From Methanofastidiosum sp. (GTDB lineage Archaea > Methanobacteriota_B > Thermococci > Methanofastidiosales > Methanofastidiosaceae), in the NCBI GenBank assembly GCA_020854815.1, contig JAHKLW010000035.1, positions 1-58,870 of the forward strand: 58,870 nt of DNA. The letters run 5' to 3'. A program made the position numbers and the translations under genes. Shown piece after piece: positions 17,119-25,408 of this stretch (its first letter is position 1; the number at the start of each line of letters is the position of its first letter). Under the pieces are notes generated by a model, which saw only the letters and a program-made list of their open reading frames with translations, did not search any database and was not told where the DNA came from.

Positions 17119-19193
17119 CCTTTCCACTTTGAAATTTTTCGTATAAATGCTAAAATTGAGGCTTCAGAAAGCATACCTGAAATCTGCATATTATCTGATA
17201 CCCAAAAGCACGGTATGGCACCAATTTTTCGCCTTAAAACTGCTTCCTGATTTTTAGCAACATCAATTAATTGATATGATAATTTACCATGGGATAGGTA
17301 TGACAAGGCTATTGTATAATTAAGTGCTCTGTTGGAGTGTTTCTTATTTCTCTCAAGGAAGAGCATAACAGTTTCAGGATAAATTGTTGAAATTATTTCA
17401 CTATTCTTCTTAATTGTTTCAATGCTGAAATTGGAATCTGTAATAAGTTTTTCTCCAAATATAAATGAAACACCACCTCTGTCACACTCTATTATACACT
17501 TTCCACAAAGAGAGCAATTGATATTTGTTAAAGGATATATGCCGTATCCTTCGTCCAATATTGGAATTTTTTTGAAAACTTCACATATTTTCTTACAACT
17601 CTGTGCATTACATCCAATACATTTTCTGTAATCTATTATTAAACTGACATTTTCAATTATATATTTTTCAGTTTTTATGGTATAGATTAATTCATCCTCT
17701 GAAAATGATTTATTATAGTATTTTCCGTTGATATAAACTGAAGGTAGATTCTCTTTGTAATACCATTCAGCTCTTTGATCTCTTGAATTTATATACTCAA
17801 AATTAATTTGATCAGATGCATCAATAATTGCAAGTAATACCGCTGGAACTTCATTACTATTATTGGCTATAGCTTTGATATCCATGGGAACATTAAGTTC
17901 TTTTAGATACTTTAGATGTTCTAGATGGAGCTCCGTCCTCTTTGGGATTCTAAACTTTTCAAAATGTTTTCTATCTAACTCTTCCTTTGGAATCGACTTA
18001 GGAACATCTTTGATTTTTTCCTCAATCTTTTCTTCTACAAAGGCTTCAGAAGCATTATAATCATCGGAGAGATTCCCTTCAGAATATTGCTTTAAAAGAA
18101 CAGAAAGTGAAGTTTTTGGAGGTCTAATACCTATCTTCTTTACTTCCTCGTAAGGTAGATAAACTCTTTCTCCTTTCTTGAATCCCATATAAGTAGGCCT
18201 TTCAACAAGTGTTCCCTTTTCTCTATATTTGAATTCATCTAATACATCACTCTCTTCAGGTGGAATAGATTCTGATTCTAGCGATTTTTCCTTTTCTGGT
18301 ATTCCTCCGGAAGTAGGGATTACAAGTTTTTTTTCTGATACTTTTGGTTTTTTCTTTTTAAACGGAGAAATAGCTACAAGACCAAATATGTCTAATCCAA
18401 AAGCCAGATGGCCTTTTGGACATTTATCAACGCAATCAGCACATCTTGTGCATCTTGTAGAGTTTTGGTCTTCCATGACATCTATATCTAGGGGGCATAC
18501 ATCTTTACAAATGTTACATCCATTACAATTATCGCCGTTGTGATATAATTTTAGAAGACTTATCTTGTTAGAAGGCCCGGCCAGTGCACCTATAGGGCAT
18601 AGATATCTGCACCAGAATCTACTAATAACAAAGAACATAATTATTAAGAATATTAATATACCAATCCTTGCACCCAACCATATATTATATGAAAACCCGT
18701 TGGCTATCTGGTATGGAAAAGTGGCTTCTATTGTTCCTATTGGGCATAATTTACAGAATATTGTATCCACATACCTTATAGCAAGAACTAATGTAGTTAC
18801 GAGAACTATAAATTTAGTTATTAGAGAAAAATCCTTTGATTTTTTCTTCACTGGAGTTTTTTGCCAAGGTTTTTTGTTATTCTTTTTAAAGAAATTTTTA
18901 ACATAGTCTATTGCATCTTGGAAAAATCCAAAAGGACACACCCACCCACAAAATGCACTTCCAACAAAGACAAATACAGTACCCATTGCACCTAAAACGT
19001 ATGTTGGAACTTGACCGTTCATAACAAAGTTTTGCAATAATCCAATTGGGCAACTTATTGTAGCCCATGGACATGCATAGCAATTGAAAACTGGAACTGT
19101 AAGGTGCTTTAAGAATATACCAAGAAAGCCAAGATTTATCAGGACTAATGAAGCAGTTTGTGAAAGAGTCCTTAAACGTTTTATCTTACCCAT
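17115..19193 (-). CDS. Membrane polyferredoxin (NapH/YccM-like) fused to degenerate thioredoxin folds
   Basis: 692 residues. The N-terminal ~200 residues hold the membrane 4Fe-4S domain with paired CxxxCP motifs (CYACPWATISCPIG, CGWVCPFG, CKLCPIG, CRYLCPIG). Next come two 4Fe-4S clusters, CNGCNICKDVCPLD and CTRCADCVDKCPKG at ~225-260. A charged linker leads to a thioredoxin-like segment without CxxC (EVPAVLLAIIDAS ... LPSVYINGKYY, ~450-510). Then comes another ferredoxin module (CIGCNAQSCKKIC and CSLCGKCIIEC) and a last thioredoxin-like end (RRKIGAIPCFWVSDN). It would carry electrons across the membrane toward its thioredoxin-fold partners. The start at ATG 19193, in TGATG overlap with the upstream gene and after GGTGA, is preferred to TTG 19196. 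Confidence 0.75.
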   Translation of the reverse strand: MGKIKRLRTLSQTASLVLINLGFLGIFLKHLTVPVFNCYACPWATISCPIGLLQNFVMNGQVPTYVLGAMGTVFVFVGSAFCGWVCPFGFFQDAIDYVKNFFKKNNKKPWQKTPVKKKSKDFSLITKFIVLVTTLVLAIRYVDTIFCKLCPIGTIEATFPYQIANGFSYNIWLGARIGILIFLIIMFFVISRFWCRYLCPIGALAGPSNKISLLKLYHNGDNCNGCNICKDVCPLDIDVMEDQNSTRCTRCADCVDKCPKGHLAFGLDIFGLVAISPFKKKKPKVSEKKLVIPTSGGIPEKEKSLESESIPPEESDVLDEFKYREKGTLVERPTYMGFKKGERVYLPYEEVKKIGIRPPKTSLSVLLKQYSEGNLSDDYNASEAFVEEKIEEKIKDVPKSIPKEELDRKHFEKFRIPKRTELHLEHLKYLKELNVPMDIKAIANNSNEVPAVLLAIIDASDQINFEYINSRDQRAEWYYKENLPSVYINGKYYNKSFSEDELIYTIKTEKYIIENVSLIIDYRKCIGCNAQSCKKICEVFKKIPILDEGYGIYPLTNINCSLCGKCIIECDRGGVSFIFGEKLITDSNFSIETIKKNSEIISTIYPETVMLFLERNKKHSNRALNYTIALSYLSHGKLSYQLIDVAKNQEAVLRRKIGAIPCFWVSDNMQISGMLSEASILAFIRKISKWKG

Positions 19194-19699
19194 CAACTCA
19201 CCATTTCAATTGCTTCTATTATTTTTGCCTGCAAATTATCTATACCCACTATCTTGTGAACAAAATTATTTCTTCTTAGAACAACGCCATCTTTGTTAAA
19301 TAAAATGATCGTTGGAAGTTCTGATACCGCATAAGTATCAAAAAATTGACCTTGAGTTTCAAGTTTGATCTCTTCATAAGATATGTTGGGATTTTCAACA
19401 GTGAAATTAAGTATTATTGCCTTTGCGTCAGGACAAGTTGGACAATCGTTTGACGTAAAAACCCATATTTTAACAGGGTAATCGATTTTTTTTAATCTAT
19501 TAATAGTATCATCAGTCAATGCATGGCTAACCGTGCTGCCTGTCAGACCAATACAGGATAGACAAATATAAGACCCAATTTGATTTGCTTGTTGATACTG
19601 GCGGCCTTCAATAGAAACTGGCCCAATATTCAGTCCATAAATTCCTGAAATGAGAAGTACAAACGCCATTATAAAGGCGATAATACTAACTACCTTCAT
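19193..19699 (-). CDS. Membrane-anchored thioredoxin-fold protein
   Basis: 168 residues. An N-terminal anchor (VVSIIAFIMAFVLLISGIYG) is followed by a short segment with CLSC (SYICLSCIGL). An extracytoplasmic thioredoxin fold then carries CPTC (SNDCPTCPDAKAI) and the cis-Pro loop VSELPTIILFN. Two CxxC pairs suggest electron passage between them. ATG 19699 is preferred to GTG 19708 for ribosome-site spacing. The TGA is shared with the start of the polyferredoxin (TGATG), so the two are made together. A likely job is handing electrons from the polyferredoxin to exported thiols; this is inferred from context. Confidence 0.75.
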   Translation of the reverse strand: MKVVSIIAFIMAFVLLISGIYGLNIGPVSIEGRQYQQANQIGSYICLSCIGLTGSTVSHALTDDTINRLKKIDYPVKIWVFTSNDCPTCPDAKAIILNFTVENPNISYEEIKLETQGQFFDTYAVSELPTIILFNKDGVVLRRNNFVHKIVGIDNLQAKIIEAIEMVS

Positions 19700-19761
19700 C
19701 TTTATCACATCCTATTAACAATAGTGATATTTAAAAGTATTTGGGTATCAACCATTGTTGC

Positions 19762-20409
19762 TCATTTCTTTTTATCTAATGTAAAATCTAGTAACGAACT
19801 TATTCCATCAACAGTGATATTATTAAAAGGGATCTCATTTAATCTGTCTTTACCATCAAAGAAGATTATACTTGGAATTCTATCAACAACAAAGTAGTCA
19901 AATATTACTCCGTCATTTATTCTATCAAATTCGTAGATATCTATTTCTCCTTTGTATTTTTCCTTTATCTCGTTTAGAACCGGTTCTTTCTCGTGACATA
20001 TTTCACAAAGTGAAGATTTGAAGTAAAGTAATATTAAATGATTTTCATCCTGTGATTTCCTAAATTCATTTAATTTACCTTCGATTATTCCAGTATTGTA
20101 CTGATCAACAGCTTTTAATATTTGGTCTTTTGTTTTGCCTTCAGAAATCATAGTATTAATAGTTGCATCAACAATAGGCGTATATTGACAATCAGGGAAG
20201 TATTTTTTACAGTCTTTTAAATTAAAGAGAGTGCTACAAGGACAAATAGCTTCTTCTTCTATCTGTTCATAAAGAGTTTTTGTTGAAGTTACATTATCTC
20301 CATTAGCTTGATTATTATCGTTATTTGTATTATTATTAGTGTTCGGCTGAGAAGTACACCCAGCAAACAAGATTAATACAACTATACTAAAAATTAATAT
20401 TTTTTTCAT
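19762..20409 (-). CDS. Lipoprotein with CcmH-like segment and thioredoxin domain
   Basis: 215 residues. Signal peptide with lipobox (LILFAGCTS), then a low-complexity Asn-rich stretch that spaces the protein from the membrane. Residues ~50-110 resemble the CcmH/CycL fold of cytochrome c maturation: ICPCSTLFNLKDC, then a helical ISEGKTKDQILKAVDQY. The rest is a thioredoxin fold with CEIC (KSSLCEICHEKEP) and the cis-Pro loop DRIPSIIFFDG. The ribosome site GGAGGAATG precedes ATG 20409. No heme-lyase or cytochrome c gene is seen here, so a thiol-reductant role within this operon is more likely than heme attachment. Confidence 0.7.
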   Translation of the reverse strand: MKKILIFSIVVLILFAGCTSQPNTNNNTNNDNNQANGDNVTSTKTLYEQIEEEAICPCSTLFNLKDCKKYFPDCQYTPIVDATINTMISEGKTKDQILKAVDQYNTGIIEGKLNEFRKSQDENHLILLYFKSSLCEICHEKEPVLNEIKEKYKGEIDIYEFDRINDGVIFDYFVVDRIPSIIFFDGKDRLNEIPFNNITVDGISSLLDFTLDKKK

Positions 20410-20421
20410 TTTTCATTCCTC

Positions 20422-21144
20422 CTATGAAGATACTACAAGATAATTGACAAATGTTTCTTCAGCCATCTGTCCTTCTCTGCTGAATTTTTCATTGAAGATT
20501 ACTGTAGGAACAGCTGATATTTTATATTTGTTGCTGTATTCTTCAAATTCATTGGACATAATTGTTACTGTAGATACTTTATCTGAAACTAAAGAGTAGT
20601 AATAGGCTCCCCTTACCATATCTGGGCAAGAAGGACAAGTCGGGGTAACGAATATCTTTACTTCGACGTTGTTAGGTATGGTATCTAATTTTTTTGTAAT
20701 TTCTTCGGAAACGACAGGCCTGTCCATAGAAGAGCTTATCATAACTTCGAGTAGTGGACTAAATTCTTTTCCCCCTGGAAATCCATAGTGCTTTATTCCA
20801 TAATCTTCTTTTCCAATTACAACTATTGCAGGAACTAACTCAATATTATAATTTGTAGCCACATCCTTATTCTTATTTATATCGTAGACTTTAAGATTGA
20901 TTTTATCCGAAAGTTGGTCAATCTCCCTTATTAGAGTTTCAGTTTTAGAGCAACTAAAACAACCAGTTTCTGAAGTAAATAATATGACATCTATTTGGCC
21001 ACCCATATTAGATAAGATTTTCGTAATCTCAGTTTTGTCTGTTTCTGAAAGTACTTTGTCTGGATTAGATTCGTTACATCCAGCCATTAACAAAGTACTA
21101 ATTATCATCAAACTAATAACAATAAACTTTATTCGTTTTTCCAT
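20422..21144 (-). CDS. Lipoprotein of the tandem-thioredoxin (PDO-like) family
   Basis: 240 residues. Lipobox LLMAGCNES; then two thioredoxin folds as in archaeal protein disulfide oxidoreductase. The first has CFSC (ETGCFSCSKTE) with the cis-Pro stretch ELVPAIVVIG. The second has CPSC (TPTCPSCPDMV) with ISAVPTVIFN. Cytoplasmic PDO normally receives electrons from thioredoxin reductase; this copy is exported. It overlaps the thioredoxin-reductase gene by 16 bases, so the cytoplasmic reductase and the exported PDO are coupled genetically, and the membrane proteins downstream could pass electrons between them. Confidence 0.8.
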   Translation of the reverse strand: MEKRIKFIVISLMIISTLLMAGCNESNPDKVLSETDKTEITKILSNMGGQIDVILFTSETGCFSCSKTETLIREIDQLSDKINLKVYDINKNKDVATNYNIELVPAIVVIGKEDYGIKHYGFPGGKEFSPLLEVMISSSMDRPVVSEEITKKLDTIPNNVEVKIFVTPTCPSCPDMVRGAYYYSLVSDKVSTVTIMSNEFEEYSNKYKISAVPTVIFNEKFSREGQMAEETFVNYLVVSS

Positions 21145-22058
21145 AAAGTCACCTTTGATCTTTCCATGTCATCGAAAATACTTTTTATTGCAATTACACC
21201 TTCACTTGCTGCAGTCACAATTTGTTGAAATCCATTGGATCCTGAGGTCACATCACCTGCAGCATAAACTTTATCTACACTAGTTTTTTGAGATGAATCA
21301 ACTTCAATGTATCCTTTCTGAGTAATCGCAATTCCAAGATCATTAGCACAACAACATTCGGGGATTGAACCAATCTCAACAAAAACACCGTCTACAGGAA
21401 TATCTCTACCATCTTCTAGCTTTACTCCTTCCACAAACTCTTTACCTATTACTTCAATTACATTAGAATTGTACAAAACTTCAATCTTTGGGTTTGTTAT
21501 AACTCTCTCAATCCAGACTAACTCTCCCCTTAATTTTTCTTTTCTGTAAATAACATAAACTTTTTTTGCCATAGATGAGAGCAATATTGCGGCCATATTC
21601 GCTGCATCACTTCCTCCAATAACAGCCACGGTCTTATCTCTGTAAAAAAAGGCATCGCAAGTTACACAGTAGCTTACACCTTTTCCATAAAACTGAGCTT
21701 CTCCAGGAACTCCCAATTTTCTTCTTTTAGTACCTGTGGCAATAAGAATGTATTTTGCTTTTACTTCTTCATCTGTTAATTTTATTGTGAATATGCCATT
21801 TTCGATGCTAGCAGAATGGACATATGTTTCTATTACTGGAATCTCAAAACTTTTGAGATGATCTTTAAATTTTTGCATCAATTCAAAACCGGATATTACT
21901 CCAAATCCAGGATAATTTTCTATAAGATGTGCAGTCTGTGCAGTACCCCCCAAGGAATTTGATATAACAACAGCATTCAATTTAAATCGTGCTGCATAAA
22001 TACCAGCAGAAATTCCGGCGGGACCGCCTCCAAGTATAGCAACATCAAAAACGTCCAT
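21129..22058 (-). CDS. trxB: Thioredoxin reductase
   Basis: 309 residues, a flavoprotein of the cytosol that moves electrons from NAD(P)H to a thioredoxin. FAD-binding GGGPAGISAGIYAAR opens the protein; the redox pair is in YCVTCDAFFY. The second nucleotide-binding motif (VIGGSDAANMAAILL) has GGSDAA in place of the usual GGGNSA, and the closing FAD motif is YAAGDVTSG. It is the first gene of the six-gene redox operon. The short divergent space to EndoQ (22059-22149) must contain both promoters. Confidence 0.92.
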   Translation of the reverse strand: MDVFDVAILGGGPAGISAGIYAARFKLNAVVISNSLGGTAQTAHLIENYPGFGVISGFELMQKFKDHLKSFEIPVIETYVHSASIENGIFTIKLTDEEVKAKYILIATGTKRRKLGVPGEAQFYGKGVSYCVTCDAFFYRDKTVAVIGGSDAANMAAILLSSMAKKVYVIYRKEKLRGELVWIERVITNPKIEVLYNSNVIEVIGKEFVEGVKLEDGRDIPVDGVFVEIGSIPECCCANDLGIAITQKGYIEVDSSQKTSVDKVYAAGDVTSGSNGFQQIVTAASEGVIAIKSIFDDMERSKVTLWKNE

Positions 22059-22149
22059 ATAAATCTAGATTTGGAGATTCTTTTAAAACTATCTGTGATA
22101 TATTATAAACATAAATAAACGTTATAAGATTAATTATTATAATTATATC

Positions 22150-23346
22150 ATGATTAATGTTGATTTTCATATTCATTCAAGGTATTCCGGCGGAACCTCT
22201 AATAATATGGAAATTCCCATCATTGCAGAGCAATCAAAATTTAAAGGTTTAAACACAATAGGGTCAGGCGACTGTCTCAATAAAAACTGGCTTAATCATT
22301 TTGTTTCATCTGTCACTAAAATAGACGAAGGCACATTTGAGCATAAAAATGGTATAAGATTTATCCTGACTACTGAGGTTGAAGATCAAAGACGAGTTCA
22401 TCATGTAATTATTTTTCCTTCTCTGTCTTCCGTAGAAGAGTTTCGCTATCTTATAAAAGATAAATCTCCAAATCTAGATACCGATGGCAGATGCAATATT
22501 AATTTGGCAGGTGATGAGCTCTTTGATATAATCAATAAAATAGATGGATTAATAGGGCCTTCTCATGCTTTTACTCCGTGGACTTCATTATACAAAGAAT
22601 ATGATACCCTCGAGGATTGCTATAAAACAAAAAATATTCCTTTTCTTGAACTTGGACTTTCTGCCGATACTCATATGGCAGACTGCATATCAGAATTGAA
22701 AGACGTTACATTCATGACCAATTCTGATGCTCATTCTCCATGGCCGCATAGAATAGGAAGAGAATTCAACAGATTGAAGGTGAAGGATAATACCTATGAT
22801 GAAATAATCAACGCCATAAGAAGACGTGGCGGAAATCAATTTGTTCTGAACGTTGGCATAGATCCTGATTTAGGTAAATACCACCTTACTGCTTGCACTA
22901 GATGCTACAAAAAATACTCAATGGAAAAGGCAATTGAAATTAAAAATAGATGTACCTGTGGCGGCCTGATAAAAAAAGGAGTTGTAGAAAGAATAATGGA
23001 ACTATGCGATCAAGAAGTTACTCATCCTCCCTACAGACCAAAATATGTCAAAACAATACCATTGGCTGAAATTTTAGTTCAGACATTTGGGCTTGCCTCT
23101 GTAAACTCTAAAAAAGTCCAAGATATGTGGAAATTATTAGTTCAATCATTCAAAAATGAAATCAATGTTCTTATTGTTACGCCTAGGGAAGAAATAGAAA
23201 AAGTTGCTGGAGAAAAAGTCGCACAGGCAATAATAGATTTTAGAGAAGGCAGAATTTACATTGAACCAGGCGGGGGGGGAATGTACGGCAAAGTACATCT
23301 GAACAAAAAGAATAATAATCAATCTAGTTTGGACGGATTCCTATAA
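22150..23346 (+). CDS. endoQ: Endonuclease Q family protein (PHP domain)
   Basis: 398 residues. EndoQ cuts DNA 5' of deaminated bases (uracil, hypoxanthine, xanthine). An N-terminal PHP metal-binding domain begins VDFHIHSRYSGG and ends near NSDAHSPWPHRIG, providing the His/Asp ligands. A zinc-binding part follows (CTRCYKKYS ... CTCGG). The C-terminal helical region ends in a Gly-rich PGGGGMYGK segment. The length and order match EndoQ of Thermococcales and some methanogens. ATG 22150 lies on a short leader after an A+T-rich promoter region. It stands alone on its strand. Confidence 0.88.
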   Translation: MINVDFHIHSRYSGGTSNNMEIPIIAEQSKFKGLNTIGSGDCLNKNWLNHFVSSVTKIDEGTFEHKNGIRFILTTEVEDQRRVHHVIIFPSLSSVEEFRYLIKDKSPNLDTDGRCNINLAGDELFDIINKIDGLIGPSHAFTPWTSLYKEYDTLEDCYKTKNIPFLELGLSADTHMADCISELKDVTFMTNSDAHSPWPHRIGREFNRLKVKDNTYDEIINAIRRRGGNQFVLNVGIDPDLGKYHLTACTRCYKKYSMEKAIEIKNRCTCGGLIKKGVVERIMELCDQEVTHPPYRPKYVKTIPLAEILVQTFGLASVNSKKVQDMWKLLVQSFKNEINVLIVTPREEIEKVAGEKVAQAIIDFREGRIYIEPGGGGMYGKVHLNKKNNNQSSLDGFL

Positions 23347-23571
23347 TTAATCATCAAAAAGAGTTTTGACGACCATTATAACTTTTTCTGTATCCCCAGA
23401 AAATCTTGCTAGAAAACCTTGTTTTAATTTCTTAATATCAAGGCGTACTCCAGAGGGCAGGCTAATATGTCTTAGATTATCTACTTCTTCTCTAGAGATA
23501 AAAATATCTCTAACAAAAGTTTCTTTATTATGATGTTGTTTTGCCCGTTCTAAGATTTTTTCTGTAACCAA
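23347..23571 (-). CDS. Small basic protein of unknown function
   Basis: 74 residues, start TTG 23571 with GGGGAT five bases upstream. It contains no Cys pair, signal or membrane segment. The middle (HISLPSGVRLDIKKLKQGF) and closing VIMVVKTLFDD suggest a compact alpha/beta fold. The stop touches the end of the EndoQ gene on the other strand. I do not recognise the family. Confidence 0.5.
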   Translation of the reverse strand: MVTEKILERAKQHHNKETFVRDIFISREEVDNLRHISLPSGVRLDIKKLKQGFLARFSGDTEKVIMVVKTLFDD

Positions 23572-23696
23572 AGTATCCCCAAATACAATTATTGATTTAT
23601 TAATATATAAAATTAATCAATAAAAAAGTTTTTTATACACACTGAATTAATGCAGAAACTTATAAATAATCAAGACTAATAAAGAAAGGGATAAAA

Positions 23697-23843
23697 ATGT
23701 CTAAAGTAAAAGTTAGTATAAACGGTAAAGAAATAGAGCTGAATCCTTTTGTTGAAGAATTCATAAATAATACTGTAAAAGGTATGATGTCTTCTTTAAG
23801 AGGTTATGAGAAAGGAAAAATAAAGATTGAAATAGAGGATTAA
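23697..23843 (+). CDS. Conserved-looking 48-residue protein
   Basis: A small ORF beginning MSKVKVSINGKEIELNPF, then a helix FVEEFINNTVKGMMSSL and a basic/acidic end KIKIEIED. It reads as a beta-beta-alpha-beta miniature domain. ATG 23697 is preceded by AAAGGGATAAAA, a reasonable ribosome site. The stop is one base before the flavodoxin start, so it is the first gene of that operon. Similar small proteins beside redox genes occur in methanogens, but I cannot name a family. Confidence 0.6.
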   Translation: MSKVKVSINGKEIELNPFVEEFINNTVKGMMSSLRGYEKGKIKIEIED

Positions 23844-23844
23844 A

Positions 23845-24336
23845 ATGGTATCTGTATTAATAGTTTATTATACAAAATCTGGGAATACCAAAGAAATGGC
23901 AAATATGTTGGCAACATACTTGAGAGACGAACAAATAGATGTTGAAGTAAGAGATGTCTTTGAAACAACTCCAGAGTATTTATTAGATTATGATGGAATC
24001 ATCCTTGGCTCTCCGACTTATTACGGTGATATGGCCGCTGAAATGAAAGAACTAATAGATAAGAGCGTAAAATATCATGGCGAGTTATCAGGAAAGCTTG
24101 GCGGAGCATTTACTTCAAGTGCTTATATTGGAGGCGGTAATGAAACTACGCTTCTGTCAATTCTTAAAGCCATGATGATTCACGGGATGGTTGTTGTAGG
24201 AGTTCACAATGCCGACCATTATGGGCCAGTGGCAATAGGCGCACCCGATGAAAGAGCAGAAAAACAATGCAGAATTTTTGCTAGGAAATATGCGGACACT
24301 TTAAAAAGTCTTAAAGGCTTTGATATAGTTGATTGA
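23845..24336 (+). CDS. Flavodoxin / WrbA-like FMN protein
   Basis: 163 residues. The FMN phosphate-binding loop YYTKSGNTKEMA is at residues 8-19, and the second flavin loop (GSPTYYGDMAAEMK) and third (SSAYIGGGNETTLLSIL) are in place. WrbA-type proteins act as NAD(P)H:quinone oxidoreductases, while flavodoxins carry single electrons; sequence alone does not separate them here. It is one base from the 48-residue protein and two bases from the agmatinase-like gene. Confidence 0.88.
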   Translation: MVSVLIVYYTKSGNTKEMANMLATYLRDEQIDVEVRDVFETTPEYLLDYDGIILGSPTYYGDMAAEMKELIDKSVKYHGELSGKLGGAFTSSAYIGGGNETTLLSILKAMMIHGMVVVGVHNADHYGPVAIGAPDERAEKQCRIFARKYADTLKSLKGFDIVD

Positions 24337-24338
24337 AT

Positions 24339-25205
24339 ATGAATGTGCCAGATAATTATGGTGGACTTGAAGAGGATTTCTCAAACTATGAGAACTCATA
24401 TTTCGTTGTATTGCCTGTACCCCTAGAAAAAACAGTTTCCTATAACGGTGGAACTTCTCTAGGGCCAAAAGCAATTATTAACGCCAGTCAAAATATGGAA
24501 CTTTTTGATGAAGAATTTTTTGTTTCTGCCTGCACATTAGGCATTAATACAAAAAATGAAATTGACTGTAATCAAGAAATGGAAAAAATAATGTTAGACA
24601 TTGAAGAAGAATCATTTAAGATATTAAATGATAACAAATTTCTTTGTGTTCTTGGAGGAGAGCACTCTATTTCCCAAGCTCCAGTTAAAGCCGCCAAGAG
24701 AATTTACAAAGATATCTCCGTCCTACAGTTTGATGCACATTTAGACCTTAGAGATGCTTACCTCGGGGATAAATACAGTCACGCTTCTGTAATGTCAAGA
24801 GTTGAAGAAGTCGCATCATCTGTTCAAGTTGGTATACGAAGTTTCTCAGAAGAAGAATATGATAAAATCAAAAATGGCAACTATAATATCTTCTATGCAA
24901 AGGACATACATGACAATAAAAGTTGGTTTAACAGGGCTATTGAGAATTTATCAGATAATGTCTACATTACTTTCGATATTGATGCATTTGATCCCTCAAT
25001 TATTCCCGGAACGGGGACGCCTGAGCCTGGAGGTCTCGGGTGGTATAAAACATGTGACTTCTTAAAAGAAGTATTCTTCAACAGAAACGTTATCGGTGTA
25101 GACATCGTCGAAGTGGCACCTCAAGAATCATCTTCTGTTTCAGAATTTGTTGCAAGTAAACTTCTATACAAAATGATGACTTACAAGTACATAAAAATGA
25201 AGTAA
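24339..25205 (+). CDS. speB: Agmatinase / ureohydrolase family enzyme
   Basis: 288 residues. The family hydrolyses agmatine to putrescine and urea (or related guanidino compounds) with two Mn ions. Metal ligands are visible: GGEHSI, DAHLDLRD and FDIDAFDPS, plus the C-terminal VEVAPQ segment. ATG 24339 is preferred to TTG 24333. It starts two bases after the flavodoxin stop. In Archaea lacking ornithine decarboxylase, agmatinase supplies putrescine from arginine via arginine decarboxylase; that partner is not in the window. The exact substrate is inferred. Confidence 0.9.
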   Translation: MNVPDNYGGLEEDFSNYENSYFVVLPVPLEKTVSYNGGTSLGPKAIINASQNMELFDEEFFVSACTLGINTKNEIDCNQEMEKIMLDIEEESFKILNDNKFLCVLGGEHSISQAPVKAAKRIYKDISVLQFDAHLDLRDAYLGDKYSHASVMSRVEEVASSVQVGIRSFSEEEYDKIKNGNYNIFYAKDIHDNKSWFNRAIENLSDNVYITFDIDAFDPSIIPGTGTPEPGGLGWYKTCDFLKEVFFNRNVIGVDIVEVAPQESSSVSEFVASKLLYKMMTYKYIKMK

Positions 25206-25327
25206 TAATTAGGCCTAAATTTAGAAATCATAGGTTGAATTTGGCAATAAAATGCAAAATCATATATTTAATTTATTATTTTATATTTATTTTCATATTA
25301 TTTTTTGTAGTTTGCACTGAAAACAAA

Positions 25328-25408
25328 CAAAAGATTTTTAAATCAGTTTTTAATCTCTTAAAACAACTACCCTATAGAGGTAAGAGAAATAATTTTGGAG
25401 GAAAATAA
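25328..25408 (+). promoter_or_regulatory. Promoter and leader of the malonate decarboxylase operon
   Basis: AAAAGATTTTTAAATC (25329-25344) is a BRE/TATA unit. Downstream, CTCTTA (25355-25360) pairs with TAAGAG (25381-25386), and CCTATAGAGG (25371-25380) forms a small inner stem, so the expected start region could fold or serve as an operator. A perfect GGAGG ribosome site at 25398-25402 precedes ATG 25409. The upstream 25206-25327 is A+T-rich and shows nothing else. Confidence 0.6.

Noticed and set aside
17115-22058. Selenocysteine in the redox operon
   Set aside because: All CxxC motifs are complete cysteines and no in-frame TGA interrupts the genes.
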